The translations under genes were made by a program, and so were the position numbers. A stretch of DNA of 64,000 nt from Gammaproteobacteria bacterium (GTDB lineage Bacteria; Pseudomonadota; Gammaproteobacteria; Nevskiales; Nevskiaceae), in contig JAPLSA010000015.1 of the NCBI GenBank assembly GCA_026398815.1, positions 1-64,000 on the forward strand, in the 5' to 3' direction. Every line of letters starts with the position of its first letter. Position 1 is the stretch's first letter. Below the pieces are notes generated by a model. It saw only the letters and a list, made by a program, of their open reading frames with translations, was not told the origin of the DNA and made no database searches. Below, piece by piece: positions 10,132 to 23,675 of the stretch.

Positions 10132-13100
10132 ATGAAAGCATTCGGCAGATTCTCGTCGTCCATCGAAGCCCGCTGCCGGCGCCGGGCAATCGCCGCGGCC
10201 GCTGCACTGTTCGCGATGCCCGGCGCTGCCGGGGCGGCCAGCATCGCCGTGACCGGCGCCTGCAACCTGAGCGATGCGATCAGCGCCGCCAACGCGGATG
10301 CCGCCACCGGCGGCTGCCCGGCCGGCAGCGGCGCCGACACCCTGGTGCTGGCGGCGTCCAGCACCACGCTGCTGAGCGCGGAAAGCCTGCCGGCGATCAG
10401 CAGCGTGATCACCATCGAAGGCCACGGTGCACGGATCGAACGTGCGGCGGGCGCGGCCCCGTTCCGTCTGCTCAGCGTCACCGCCACGGGCAACCTGACC
10501 CTCAACGATCTGACGCTCGCCAACGGCTCGGTGACCGGCAGCTCCGGCGGCGCGGTTCGCAGCGAGGGCCGGCTGGTGCTGAACCGCAGCACTGTCACCG
10601 GCAGCCGTTCCACTGGCTCGGGCGGCGGCATCGCCGTCGTCAGCGGGAGCTTCGAACTGAACGACAGCACCGTCTCCGGCAACACGGCTGGCGGGAATGG
10701 AGGCGGCCTGATCCTCGGCAGCGGCGGATCGGGCGCGATCACCAGTGCCATCCGCAACAGCACCATCAGCGGCAATGTCAGCGATGGCAATGGCGGCGGC
10801 CTGAACATGCGCGTCCGTTCCGACGGGCTGCTGCAGACCATTGATCACAGCACGATCTCGAACAATCGTTCCGGCAGCCTGGGTGGCGGCATTCACTCGA
10901 CCGACACGCTGACCATCACCAACAGCACCATCAGCGGCAACACGGCGGCGCTGTACGGTGGCGGCGGCATCTACCACCTGCTGGGCCCCTTGATCCTGCG
11001 TGACAGCACCGTCGCGGGCAACGAGGCGACCACCTACGGCGGTGGCGGCATCGCCACCCGCCGCGGCGGCATCCTGCTGGTCAACAGCACGGTGTCCGGC
11101 AACACCGCCGGCGAGTTCGGTGGCGGCGGCGGCATCTTTCACGCCGGCGACGACGGCGAGGGCTACCTGCGCCTCAAGTACAGCACCGTCAGCGGCAACT
11201 CGGCGCGCGAGTACGGCGGCGGCATCTATTCGGGTGTGCGGACCACGCTGAGCCAAAGCCAGATCACCGGCAACAGCGCGTACCTCGGGGCCGGCGGCGT
11301 CTATTCGTTCGAAAAGCCGCTGGTGATCCGGTACAGCAGCGTGTCGGACAACGTGGCGGAGGGCGGCGATGGCGGCGGCGTCCTGAGCGTCACGGAAGGG
11401 GCCACGCTGATCATGGCCAACAGCACGGTGTCGGGCAATCGTGCGCTCGCTGGATCGGGCGGCGGTGTAATGGCGTCGTTCGACATCCAGGGCGAGATCA
11501 GCAATTCGACCATCTCCGGCAACACCGCCAGTTCCGAGGGCGGCGGCGTATACCTGCGGCGCAACACGCTTGCCATCCGCAACTCCACCATCACCGGCAA
11601 CGTCGCCGAGTCCACCGAAGGCAGTGGCGGCGGCATCCGCCGTAACGGTCGTGGCGTGCTGACGCTCGGGCGCAACATCATCGCCGGCAACGATGCGCCG
11701 AACTCGCCCGACAACGTGGGCAGGGAGATCGACAGCAGCAGCTCCGCGAACGTCGTGTCCGAAGGCTTCAATGTACTGGGGTCGTCCGCGTTCAGCAGCT
11801 CACAGGCATTTCACAGTTTCAACCCGGCCGCCAGTGATCGCATCGCCACCAGCAACGGCACTCAGCCCACCGCCATCGGCGACATCCTGGTCACCGGGCT
11901 CGGCAACAACGGCGGGCCCACGCGCACCCACAACCTGCGTGGCGTCAGCCCGGCACGGGATTTCATTCCGTCGGCGCTGTGCGTCGGCCTGATCGACCAG
12001 CGCGGCGTGGTACGGCCCAAGGACGGCCGCAATGGCCAGCCCGACATCGGCAACGAATGCGATGCCGGCGCCGTGGAGGCATCGGGGATCAATGCGGTGG
12101 ATCTGTCGATCAGCCTGACCAGCAACGGCCCGGTCTATGTCGGCGAGCCACTGAGCTTCTCGATCACGGTCCGCAACGATGGCGCCGAGCCGGCCAACGG
12201 CATCGAGATCTACGATGCCTTGCCGGCGGCGCTGCGTTTCGTGTCGGCCACCGACAGCGACGACACGCGCGGCGAATGCGGCGAAGTGCTGGGCACCGTG
12301 GCCTGCCGCCTGCAGCGACTGGGTCCGTCCGAAGCCTTCACCTTCGAGGTGCAGACGGCCACGACCGTCGTCGGCGCCGTGAACAACACGGTCAGCTTCA
12401 TCAATGACACGCTGATCAACACCAATGCCACCGGCACCGATTTCGATGCCACGGTCATGACCCAGGTGCTGGGCCGCACCGTGACGCTGACGGCTGCGCC
12501 GACGACGATCAGCGAAACGGGCGGCAGCGCCACGGTCACGGCTACGCTGTCCGCCACCAGCCTAGTGCCGGTCACCGTGACCCTGCTCTACAGCGGCACC
12601 GCCAGCGAGGCCGACAACAGCCGCCCGACCAGCATCACGATCCCCGCCGGCGCGCTGAGCGCGACGGCCACGATCACCGCGACGCCGGATCTCCTGGACG
12701 AGGACGACGAGACCATCATCGTCACTCTCGGCAGCACGCCCACCGGCATGATCGGCTCGCCCAACAGCGCCACCATCACCATTGCCGACGACGACAATCC
12801 GCCGACCATCACCTTCGATCGCCTCAGTCAGACCGTCGATGAAGGGGCTGGCGCCGTGACCTTGAGCGCGAACCTGAGCGCCGCCAGCAGTCGCAACATC
12901 GTCGTGCCGCTGACCTTCGCCGGCAGCGCCACCAGCGGCGTGGACTACAGTGCTGGCGCTGACGAGATCGTCATTCCGGCCGGCGCGCTCACCGGCAGCG
13001 TCACGCTCACGCTGACCGACGATGCGCTGGACGAAGACAACGAGACCGTGATCATCACCGGCGGCGATTCTGCGTCCCCGACCTTCGCCGGCGTCTTTAC

Positions 13101-14421
13101 CCTGACCATCGTCGACAACGATGCCGCGCCGACGGTGACGCTGGCCGCCGCCCCGGCGAGCATCAGCGAGGCCAGCGGCCAGTCGACGCTGACGGCCAGC
13201 CTGTCCACCGCCAGCGGCCTGCCGGTCACGGTCGATCTGGCCTATACCGGCACCGCCGGTCCGGCGGACAGCTCCCGGCCCGCCAGCATCAGCATTCCGG
13301 CCGGCGCGATCAGCGGCACGGCCACAGTCACCGCCACGCAGGATGCGCTCGTGGAGGGCGACGAGACGGTCACCGTCAGCATCAGCGGCGCCACCAACGG
13401 CACGGTCGGCTCGCCCGGCAGCGCCAGCATCGTCATCCTCGACGACGATGTCGCGCCGGACGCAACGCCGGACACCTTCAGCTTCGTCGACGCCAGCAAC
13501 GTCGAGCCCGGCAGCCTGCAGACCAGCGCGCCGATCACGGTCAGCGGCATCGACACGGCGATTTCCGCCTCGGTGACCGGCGGCTTCTACAGCCTGAACG
13601 GCGGGCCCTGCACCTTGAGCAGCGGCACGGTCGTCAACGGCGATTCGATCCGCGTCTGCCACACGGCGTCGGCCAGCTTCTCGACGGCCACCAGCACCAC
13701 GCTGACCCTGGGTGCGGACGGGGTTCTGATCGGCGTATCCGATACCTTCACCAGCACCACGCGCGCCGCCGTGCAGACCCCGACGCTGTCGCTGGACGTC
13801 AACGACCTGCACTTCGGGCGCGGCTTCGTGCTTCGCTTCCGTGACCTCATCCTGAACACCACCAGCGAGCCGGAAGTGGTGACGCTGAGCAACACCGGCA
13901 ATGCGCCGCTGAGCATCGCCGGCATCGTCACCACGGGCGACTTCCGGCACACCACCACCTGCGGGCCGACGGTCGCGCCCTTGAGCCAGTGCACGATCTC
14001 CATCGTGTTCAAGCCCACCGCCGTCGGCACCCGCACCGGCGAGACGCGCATCCTCAGCAATGCCGCCAGCAGTCCCGATCTGATCAGCCTCAGCGGCACC
14101 GGCAAGGGGCTGGTGCCCGGCATCAAGACCAATGTCAGCCGCTACGACTTCGGCACCGTTGCGGTCGGGTCATCCAGCCAGGATCGCGCCCTGATCATCA
14201 CCAGCTCCGGCACCGGCCCGCTGGAGATTCGTTCGATCCGCGTCAGCGGCGACTACAGCGGCAGCCACGACTGCCCGAAGTTCCTCGACGCGGGCAAGAG
14301 CTGCACGCTGACCGGGCGCTTCAAGCCCAAGGCCAGAGGCACGCGAGCGGGCGAGATCACCATCACTACCAGCGCGCCGAACAGCCCCACCGTGGTCGCG
14401 CTGACCGGCAAGGGCGGCTGA
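10132..14421 (+). CDS. Large secreted protein: beta-helix repeats, DUF11, three Calx-beta, two choice-of-anchor D domains
   Basis: A 1429-aa protein. ATG 10132 was chosen because GGAG lies 6 nt upstream and a signal peptide follows (basic start, hydrophobic AAAAALFAMPGAAGA). Residues about 40-540 carry repeated NSTISGNTA...GGGG units typical of right-handed beta-helix/polymorphic outer-membrane-type surface proteins. Next come a DUF11-like domain (about 655-780; FSITVRNDGAEPANGI), three Calx-beta repeats (about 780-890, 890-1000, 1000-1108; SITIPAGALSATATITATPD, DEDDETIIVTL) and two choice-of-anchor D domains (about 1213-1326, 1328-1428; VTLSNTGNAPLSI, CTISIVFKPTAVGTRTGE). There is no evident sortase-type tail. 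It is probably an exported adhesin or matrix-type protein; the ligand is unknown. Confidence 0.85.
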   Translation: MKAFGRFSSSIEARCRRRAIAAAAALFAMPGAAGAASIAVTGACNLSDAISAANADAATGGCPAGSGADTLVLAASSTTLLSAESLPAISSVITIEGHGARIERAAGAAPFRLLSVTATGNLTLNDLTLANGSVTGSSGGAVRSEGRLVLNRSTVTGSRSTGSGGGIAVVSGSFELNDSTVSGNTAGGNGGGLILGSGGSGAITSAIRNSTISGNVSDGNGGGLNMRVRSDGLLQTIDHSTISNNRSGSLGGGIHSTDTLTITNSTISGNTAALYGGGGIYHLLGPLILRDSTVAGNEATTYGGGGIATRRGGILLVNSTVSGNTAGEFGGGGGIFHAGDDGEGYLRLKYSTVSGNSAREYGGGIYSGVRTTLSQSQITGNSAYLGAGGVYSFEKPLVIRYSSVSDNVAEGGDGGGVLSVTEGATLIMANSTVSGNRALAGSGGGVMASFDIQGEISNSTISGNTASSEGGGVYLRRNTLAIRNSTITGNVAESTEGSGGGIRRNGRGVLTLGRNIIAGNDAPNSPDNVGREIDSSSSANVVSEGFNVLGSSAFSSSQAFHSFNPAASDRIATSNGTQPTAIGDILVTGLGNNGGPTRTHNLRGVSPARDFIPSALCVGLIDQRGVVRPKDGRNGQPDIGNECDAGAVEASGINAVDLSISLTSNGPVYVGEPLSFSITVRNDGAEPANGIEIYDALPAALRFVSATDSDDTRGECGEVLGTVACRLQRLGPSEAFTFEVQTATTVVGAVNNTVSFINDTLINTNATGTDFDATVMTQVLGRTVTLTAAPTTISETGGSATVTATLSATSLVPVTVTLLYSGTASEADNSRPTSITIPAGALSATATITATPDLLDEDDETIIVTLGSTPTGMIGSPNSATITIADDDNPPTITFDRLSQTVDEGAGAVTLSANLSAASSRNIVVPLTFAGSATSGVDYSAGADEIVIPAGALTGSVTLTLTDDALDEDNETVIITGGDSASPTFAGVFTLTIVDNDAAPTVTLAAAPASISEASGQSTLTASLSTASGLPVTVDLAYTGTAGPADSSRPASISIPAGAISGTATVTATQDALVEGDETVTVSISGATNGTVGSPGSASIVILDDDVAPDATPDTFSFVDASNVEPGSLQTSAPITVSGIDTAISASVTGGFYSLNGGPCTLSSGTVVNGDSIRVCHTASASFSTATSTTLTLGADGVLIGVSDTFTSTTRAAVQTPTLSLDVNDLHFGRGFVLRFRDLILNTTSEPEVVTLSNTGNAPLSIAGIVTTGDFRHTTTCGPTVAPLSQCTISIVFKPTAVGTRTGETRILSNAASSPDLISLSGTGKGLVPGIKTNVSRYDFGTVAVGSSSQDRALIITSSGTGPLEIRSIRVSGDYSGSHDCPKFLDAGKSCTLTGRFKPKARGTRAGEITITTSAPNSPTVVALTGKGG

Positions 14422-14439
14422 TGTCGTCGGGCGGAGCGA

Positions 14440-16116
14440 TCAGGCGGCGGGTGGTTGGACGGCGGGCGTACCGCCGAGCAGCGCCCGCAGGCGGTACTTC
14501 AGCACCTTGCCGCCGACCGTGGCCGGCAGATCGTCCATGACCACGAAGGTCTTGGGCGCTTCGTAGCCGGCCAGCCGCTCGCGACAGAACGCCGACAGCG
14601 CGGCTTCGTCCCAGGCTTCGCCGGCGCGCAGCACGACCACGGCGGTCACCGCTTCGCCCCAGCGCGGGTCTGGCAGGCCGATCACCGCGACCCGGGCCAC
14701 CGACGGATGCTGGGCGACCACCGCTTCGACGCGCAGGCTGGAGACGTTCTCGCCGCCGGATTTCACGACGTCCTTGTAGCGGTCGATCATCACGCGCAGG
14801 CCATCGTCGCGGTAGGTGCACATGTCGCCGCTGTGGAACCAGCCGTGGCGGAACGCGTCCTCGGTGGCGCGGGCATCGCGGAAGTAGCCGGCGGTCATCA
14901 CCGGCGAGCGGTAGACCGCTTCGCCGGGCACGCCGGGCTGCTCGTGCAGCGAGCGGCCGTCGGCGTCCATCACCGTCGAGGCCAGCAGCGGCGAGGGCAG
15001 GCCGACGACGTTGGTGGCCGGTGCGGTCTGCTGGTAGACCTCCGGCCAGCGCTGCGGCGAGAAGCGATGCAGGGCGATGGCCTCGGTCTGGCCGAAGATG
15101 CCGATCAGCTGGATGCCCGGCGCCAGCTGCGCCAGCCGCGCGGCGAAGGCCGGCGGCATCGCCGCCCAGCCGAAGGTCAGCACCGTGAGGCTGCTGAGGT
15201 CGTAGCGGCCGTCGGCGGCGTCGACGCAGCGCAGCAGCTCGCCGGTCGGCTGCGGCGAGCCGCTGAACAGCGCGCTCGGTCGTTCGCGGGTGATGGTCTC
15301 GGCCACTCGCCGGGCATCGAAGCTGCGGCCGATCACCAGGCTGCCGCCGGCCAGCAGCGCCGACAGGCCGAAGATCTGGTCGCCGATGTGATAGATCAGC
15401 GGCAGGAAGCTGCACATCCGGTAGTCGGATTCGAAGCGCACGCCGCGCGAGTAGCACAGCGCCTGATTGAGCGCCGCCAGCGTGCTGTAGCTGTGCGAGA
15501 TCATCACCGCCTTGGGCATCGAGGTGGTGCCGGACGTCATCAGGATTTCCCAGATGTCGTCGCCATGGATGCGCACGTCCGGTTCGTGCGCCGGCTGGCC
15601 GTCGACGAAGCTGCGCAGCGAGGGCAGCCCGGCGCTGTCGCCCTGCGCATCGCAGATCGCGGCGATCACTGGCACGCCGGCGGCTTCGAAGGAGGCGCGG
15701 CACTTCGGCCACGATTCGGCGTCCACCAGCCCGGCTGCCGCGCCGACATGGCGCAGCGAATGGGTGACCATGTCGGCCGCCATCATCGTGTTGATCGGCA
15801 TCGCCACCATGCCGGCCTTGGCGATGGCGATCTTGGCGACGAAGGCCTCCGGCGAGTTGTCGCAGAACAGCGCCACCCGCGCGCCACGCTGCAGGCCCGC
15901 CGCGATCAGCCCGTGGGCGATGCGGTTGGCGGCCTCGTCGGCCTGCCGGTAGCTGAGCCGCGCGTAGGCCGGATCGCGCACCGCGCATGGCGCGGCGATC
16001 AGCGCCGGCTTGTCCGGCAGGCTCCAGGTCATCCGCTCGAACACGTCGCCGATGCTGGTGCGCTCCCAGCGGTTATCGGCACGCCGGTCGTACAGCCGTT
16101 CGACATCGATGCTCAT
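14440..16116 (-). CDS. AMP-dependent acyl-CoA synthetase/ligase
   Basis: A 558-aa ANL-superfamily enzyme. The start at 16116 has AGGAG 6 nt upstream, and the longer frame to 16203 lacks homologous sequence. The P-loop-like motif is TSGTTSMPKAV, followed by FGQTEAIALH, GWFHSGDMCTYRDDG, the hinge region IDRYKDVVKSGGENVSS and the C-terminal catalytic Lys region GGKVLKYRLR. Such enzymes activate a carboxylic acid with ATP and CoA via an acyl-adenylate. The fatty-acid versus cyclic/aromatic acid preference cannot be read from the sequence. It is monocistronic and converges on the surface-protein gene with an 18-bp gap. Confidence 0.92.
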   Translation of the reverse strand: MSIDVERLYDRRADNRWERTSIGDVFERMTWSLPDKPALIAAPCAVRDPAYARLSYRQADEAANRIAHGLIAAGLQRGARVALFCDNSPEAFVAKIAIAKAGMVAMPINTMMAADMVTHSLRHVGAAAGLVDAESWPKCRASFEAAGVPVIAAICDAQGDSAGLPSLRSFVDGQPAHEPDVRIHGDDIWEILMTSGTTSMPKAVMISHSYSTLAALNQALCYSRGVRFESDYRMCSFLPLIYHIGDQIFGLSALLAGGSLVIGRSFDARRVAETITRERPSALFSGSPQPTGELLRCVDAADGRYDLSSLTVLTFGWAAMPPAFAARLAQLAPGIQLIGIFGQTEAIALHRFSPQRWPEVYQQTAPATNVVGLPSPLLASTVMDADGRSLHEQPGVPGEAVYRSPVMTAGYFRDARATEDAFRHGWFHSGDMCTYRDDGLRVMIDRYKDVVKSGGENVSSLRVEAVVAQHPSVARVAVIGLPDPRWGEAVTAVVVLRAGEAWDEAALSAFCRERLAGYEAPKTFVVMDDLPATVGGKVLKYRLRALLGGTPAVQPPAA

Positions 16117-16360
16117 GCTGCGCTCCTCGCACGTGGGTGCCGCTGCGGGTGGCCGTCTGGCGGGCCACTGATGTCCCGGATCGCAAGGCGTCCGGAGGCG
16201 CATCGATTGTGCACGGCGACGGCGCCTGGCTCATCGCTGGCGATTCCCCTGCCGCAGCGCAGCGGCGCAGCAGGCGGCGGCGCGCTGCGGGAAAATGCGC
16301 GTCGATCGGCGCCATCGCGCGCCGTGACCGATGAGCAACCGAAACGATGGCGGATCGACG

Positions 16361-17260
16361 ATGAAAACCCTGGTGATGGGCGCGGGTGCAGTGGGCTGCT
16401 ACTACGGCGCGATGCTGGCGCGCGCCGGTCATCCGGTGACGCTGGTCGGCCGCCAGCGCCATGTCGAGGTGATCCGCCGCGACGGCCTGATCCTGGAAAC
16501 CGCCGCCGGCCGCGAACGGCTGGCGGTGCAGGCGGTGACCACGCCGGAGGCCGCCGCCGCCGATGCCGAGCTGGTGCTGGTCTGCGTGAAATCCGGCGAC
16601 AGCGAAAGCGCGGCGCGGGCGCTGGCCCCGCAGCTGTCGCCGCAGGCGCAGGTGCTGAGCCTGCAGAACGGCGTCGACAACGCCGAGCGGCTGGCGGCCG
16701 TGCTCGGCCGGCCGGTGATCCCGGCGGCGGTCTACGTGGCGGTGGCGATGCCGGCGGTCGGCCATGTGCGCCACCACGGCCGGGGCGATCTGATGATCGG
16801 CCTGTCGCCGGCCAGCGATGCGATTGCCGCCGTGCTGGCCGCCGCCGGCGTGCCGACCACGGTGTCGGCCGACGTGCTGTCGGCGCAGTGGGGCAAGCTG
16901 ATCGTCAACTGCGCGTTCAACGCGCTGTCGGCGATTTCCCAGCGCACCTACCGCGATCTGGCCGACCGGCCGCCGGTGCTGGCGATGATGCAGGCGGTGG
17001 CGGCCGAGTGCGTGGCGGTGGCCGAAGCGGCCGGCGTGAAGATCCTGCGCGACCCCGATCTGGCGATCCGCGACATCGCCGACACCATGGCCGGGCAGCG
17101 GTCGTCGACGGCGCAGGACCTGGCGGCCGGCCGCGCCACCGAGATCGATCATCTGAACGGCTACATCGTCCGCACCGGCGAACGGCTGAACGTGCCGACG
17201 CCGTACAACCGCAGCCTGCACACGATCGTCAAGCTGATGGAACGCGACGCCGCCGGCTGA
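16361..17260 (+). CDS. 2-dehydropantoate 2-reductase family protein (ketopantoate reductase)
   Basis: A 299-aa protein from ATG 16361; an in-frame ATG at 16331 would add 10 unconserved residues. The N-terminal Rossmann motif GAGAVGCYYGAMLARAG binds NAD(P)H. CVKSGD and LQNGVDN are typical of the ApbA/PanE family, and the C-terminal helical domain includes KLIVNCAFNALSAI. PanE reduces ketopantoate to pantoate in CoA biosynthesis. No other pantothenate gene is nearby and the family includes enzymes with other substrates, so the exact reaction is inferred. It is divergent from the acyl-CoA ligase gene, with 244 bp between them. Confidence 0.88.
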   Translation: MKTLVMGAGAVGCYYGAMLARAGHPVTLVGRQRHVEVIRRDGLILETAAGRERLAVQAVTTPEAAAADAELVLVCVKSGDSESAARALAPQLSPQAQVLSLQNGVDNAERLAAVLGRPVIPAAVYVAVAMPAVGHVRHHGRGDLMIGLSPASDAIAAVLAAAGVPTTVSADVLSAQWGKLIVNCAFNALSAISQRTYRDLADRPPVLAMMQAVAAECVAVAEAAGVKILRDPDLAIRDIADTMAGQRSSTAQDLAAGRATEIDHLNGYIVRTGERLNVPTPYNRSLHTIVKLMERDAAG

Positions 17261-17287
17261 TCGCCGCACCGACGGCGGCACGGCGAC

Positions 17288-17941
17288 TCAGGCGGACGCG
17301 GCGCGCAGCCGGTTGGCGGCCGCCGGCAGCGTCGCCAGCCGGCGCATCTCGGCGCTGTCGAGCAGCGCCGGATCGGCCAGGCAGGCCATCGCGAAATCCA
17401 GGCCATCGACGCCCCAGAACAGCTGGCCGTCGATCACCAAGGTCGGCACGCCGAACACGCCGGCGGCGATGGCCGCCTCGCCGTTGTCGCGCAGCTGCTG
17501 CTTGACCGCCGGGGCTTCGAGTGCTGCCAGCGGCACGCCGAGGCGGGCGGCCAGGGTCTCGACCTGCGCCGGGTCGGCCGGATCGGCGCCGGTGGTCCAC
17601 AGCGCGTCGAAGATCGTCCGCGTCGCCGCCGGTGTCGCGCCGGCGGCCAGGCACAGCCGCAGGTAGGGAATCGGGTTGAACGGATGCGCAGCCGGGAAAC
17701 GGAACGGAATGCCGGCCTGCGCAGCGCTCCAGGTGCAGGACTGGTAGGTCCAGATCCGCTTCGCCGGAATCTCCGCCGGCCCCTTGTGGCCGTGATGGTT
17801 CAGCAGCCCGGCGAACAGCAGCGGCCGCAGCCGCAGCTCGACTCCGGCCGGCAGCGCGCGATCGAGCTTGAGCAGCGCGAAGTACGCGTACGGCGAGATG
17901 AAGTCGAAGTACCAGTCGAGGACTTTCGGCGCGGTCGGCAT
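17288..17941 (-). CDS. 2-hydroxychromene-2-carboxylate isomerase (DsbA/GST-kappa fold)
   Basis: A 217-aa protein. The N-terminus DWYFDFISPYAYFAL is the signature of HCCA isomerases, where the Ser of SPYAYF aligns with the GSH-activating residue. It is followed by PVPxx-less helical insertion (RIWTYQSCTWSAAQAGIPFRFP, here given in part as TWSAAQAGIPF) and the thioredoxin-fold end GVFGVPTLVIDGQLFWGVD. The family converts HCCA to trans-o-hydroxybenzylidenepyruvate in naphthalene-type degradation using glutathione. No aromatic catabolic cluster is nearby, so it may serve another GSH-dependent role. Its stop lies 27 bp from that of the ketopantoate reductase gene (convergent). Confidence 0.9.
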   Translation of the reverse strand: MPTAPKVLDWYFDFISPYAYFALLKLDRALPAGVELRLRPLLFAGLLNHHGHKGPAEIPAKRIWTYQSCTWSAAQAGIPFRFPAAHPFNPIPYLRLCLAAGATPAATRTIFDALWTTGADPADPAQVETLAARLGVPLAALEAPAVKQQLRDNGEAAIAAGVFGVPTLVIDGQLFWGVDGLDFAMACLADPALLDSAEMRRLATLPAAANRLRAASA

Positions 17942-18075
17942 GTCGGCGGGGGCAGGGCAGGAAAGCCGCAGTGTCGCCGACCGGCCGTCGCTTCCAGCAC
18001 CGGCCGGCGCGGCTGCGGGCTCGCCCCCGATAGCCGCCCCTGATAGCCGCTTGTGTGGCGGCTACCGGGTCGGCG

Positions 18076-20181
<2,106 letters not shown>

Positions 20182-20318
20182 GGGATCTTCGGCAGCAAGA
20201 CGGATCAGCGTCGAATGGTACTGGAGCCGCTCGCGCTGCGGCCTTGACAGGTTGTCCGGGCCAGCGCCGCTGCCTATGCTCGCGGCCCTGCGTCCGCGCG
20301 CTTTCGAGATCGCCCGCC

Positions 20319-20726
20319 ATGCCTCAACTGACTGCTGCCGGTTCCTTCGATGTCAGCCTGACGCCACTGACCCTTGATCAGCCCGGCGACGACAGCGTCC
20401 GCGGCCGCATGCGGCTGGACAAGCGCTTCCACGGCGGCCTCGACGCCAGCGGCGCCGGCGAGATGCTGACCGGCATGGGCGCGGTCGCCGGCTCGGCGGC
20501 CTATGTCGCGATCGAACGGATCAGCGGCACGCTCGACGGCCGCAGCGGCAGCTTCCTGGTCGTTCATCGCGGCGTGATGAACCGCGGCGCGCCGGAGCTC
20601 AAGGTCAGCATCGTGCCGGACTCCGGCACCGGCGAGCTGAGCGGCATCGCCGGCGAGATGACCCTGATCGTCGGCGGCGGCCGGCATGACTACCGCATCG
20701 ACGCGACCGTGCCGGACGCGGCCTGA
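20319..20726 (+). CDS. DUF3224 domain-containing protein
   Basis: A 135-aa protein from ATG 20319; an upstream TTG frame is unconserved. The pattern A.GSFDVSLTPL...RMRLDKRFHGGLDASGAGEML with SAAYVAIERISGTLDGRSGSF and GELSGIAG.M matches the DUF3224 family, a small beta-barrel of the allene-oxide-cyclase-like fold. The biochemical role is unknown. It is followed after 2 nt by the metalloprotease gene, so the two are probably co-transcribed. Confidence 0.85.
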   Translation: MPQLTAAGSFDVSLTPLTLDQPGDDSVRGRMRLDKRFHGGLDASGAGEMLTGMGAVAGSAAYVAIERISGTLDGRSGSFLVVHRGVMNRGAPELKVSIVPDSGTGELSGIAGEMTLIVGGGRHDYRIDATVPDAA

Positions 20727-20728
20727 CC

Positions 20729-21235
20729 GTGACCGAGCCGCTGCCGTATCTCGCCGGCTACCCGGCAGCCACGCTCGACCAGGTGCGCCGGCTGATCGCC
20801 GACCAGCGCCTGCAGGCCTACATCGCCAAGAAGTATCCGGCGCGGCATCAGGTGCAGTCGGATTCCGCGCTGCTCGACTACGTCGCCGAGCTGAAGCGCG
20901 ACTACCTGCGCAACGCGCCGCCGCTGCATCGGGTGCGCTACGAGAACGGCATGGACGCGGTGCGCAACGCGCTCGGCCTGCATATGCGCAGCTCGCGCGT
21001 GCAGGGCGCGAAGCTGAAATCGAAGCAGGAGATCCGCATCGCCTCGGTGTTCCGCGAAGGCGCGCCGGAGTTCCTGGAGATGATCGTCGTCCATGAACTG
21101 GCCCATATCCGCGAGGCCGATCACGACAAGCGTTTCTACGATCTCTGCGAGCACATGCTGCCGGACTACCACCAGCGCGAGTTCGACGCCCGCCTGTGGC
21201 TGCTGGCGCGCAAGCTCGACAGCGCGGCCGGCTAG
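20729..21235 (+). CDS. YgjP-like zinc metalloprotease family protein
   Basis: A 168-aa protein starting at GTG 20729, 2 nt after the DUF3224 stop. The zinc signature VHELAHIREADHDKRFY gives H122, E123, H126 and a downstream His/Asp ligand, as in YgjP/DUF45 (WLM-like) proteins. The following CEHMLPDYHQREFDARLWLL is the family C-terminus. The N-terminal region differs from E. coli YgjP. There is no signal peptide, so it is cytosolic. Substrate is unknown. Its stop codon overlaps the stop of the convergent small gene at 21232. Confidence 0.82.
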   Translation: MTEPLPYLAGYPAATLDQVRRLIADQRLQAYIAKKYPARHQVQSDSALLDYVAELKRDYLRNAPPLHRVRYENGMDAVRNALGLHMRSSRVQGAKLKSKQEIRIASVFREGAPEFLEMIVVHELAHIREADHDKRFYDLCEHMLPDYHQREFDARLWLLARKLDSAAG

Positions 21236-21408
21236 CAGGGCGAATCGCGGGACGCGGCCAGCAGCCGGTCGATCAGCGCGAAGTCCATGCGCTCGGGAGC
21301 CGGAAAGCGCACGCAGGCCTTGCCGACGCTCAGTCCCTTGAGCGCCGCGCAGCGTTCGGCAGGCACCTGGTCGAGGTCGTCGCTGACGGTCTTGGCCTCG
21401 CGTTGCAT
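21232..21408 (-). pseudogene. Small DUF1801-like remnant (58 aa), probable internal deletion
   Basis: The 58-aa frame begins MQREAKTVSDDLDQVPAERC, like the N-terminus of DUF1801 proteins (about 120 aa, YdhG-like). It then jumps to SVGKACVRFPAPERMDFALID, which resembles their C-terminal GKGCIRF...LI motif. The central part of the domain is missing. The frame is open and could still be translated. Its stop overlaps that of the upstream metalloprotease gene in the tetranucleotide CTAG. The family match is by eye and only moderately certain. Confidence 0.5.
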
Positions 21409-21544
21409 TCGCCATCCTCCGGCTCGGGTCGGACGGGATTCCCGGCAGCCGGACTGACCGGCGGCGCCGGCTGCGGGCCGCGCGGCAATGGGCAGGGCCG
21501 CAAGCAGGTAAAATCGCGCAGTCTTCCGAGTGCCGCGATGTTTC

Positions 21545-21561
21545 GGGCGTTCGTAACGCCC
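21545..21561 (+). promoter_or_regulatory. Perfect hairpin in the probable 5' leader of the DEAD-box helicase gene
   Basis: GGGCGTT, a 3-nt CGT loop, then AACGCCC forms a perfect 7-bp stem, 49 bp before the helicase start. No U-tract follows, so it is not a classical terminator. Leaders of deaD/csdA-type genes in other bacteria are often long and structured; a regulatory role here is inferred. Confidence 0.35.
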
Positions 21562-21609
21562 ATCCATCCCGGTCGCTCGCATCGACGAGTGTCCTACCCA
21601 GGTATCGAC

Positions 21610-23562
<1,953 letters not shown>

Positions 23563-23675
23563 TGCCGGCGGCCTGCCGATGGCAGGCCGCAGCGGTTCAG
23601 GCGCAATTCAGCGCCAGGCTTGCAAGCTCGGTCTCACGATGCAAACGGCATCGACACCTTTATCGGGAGACCGTC

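Noticed and set aside
18044-18064. TAGCCGC/GCGGCTA hairpin near the S9 peptidase stop
   Set aside because: Seven base pairs and no U-run on either strand; too weak to call a terminator.
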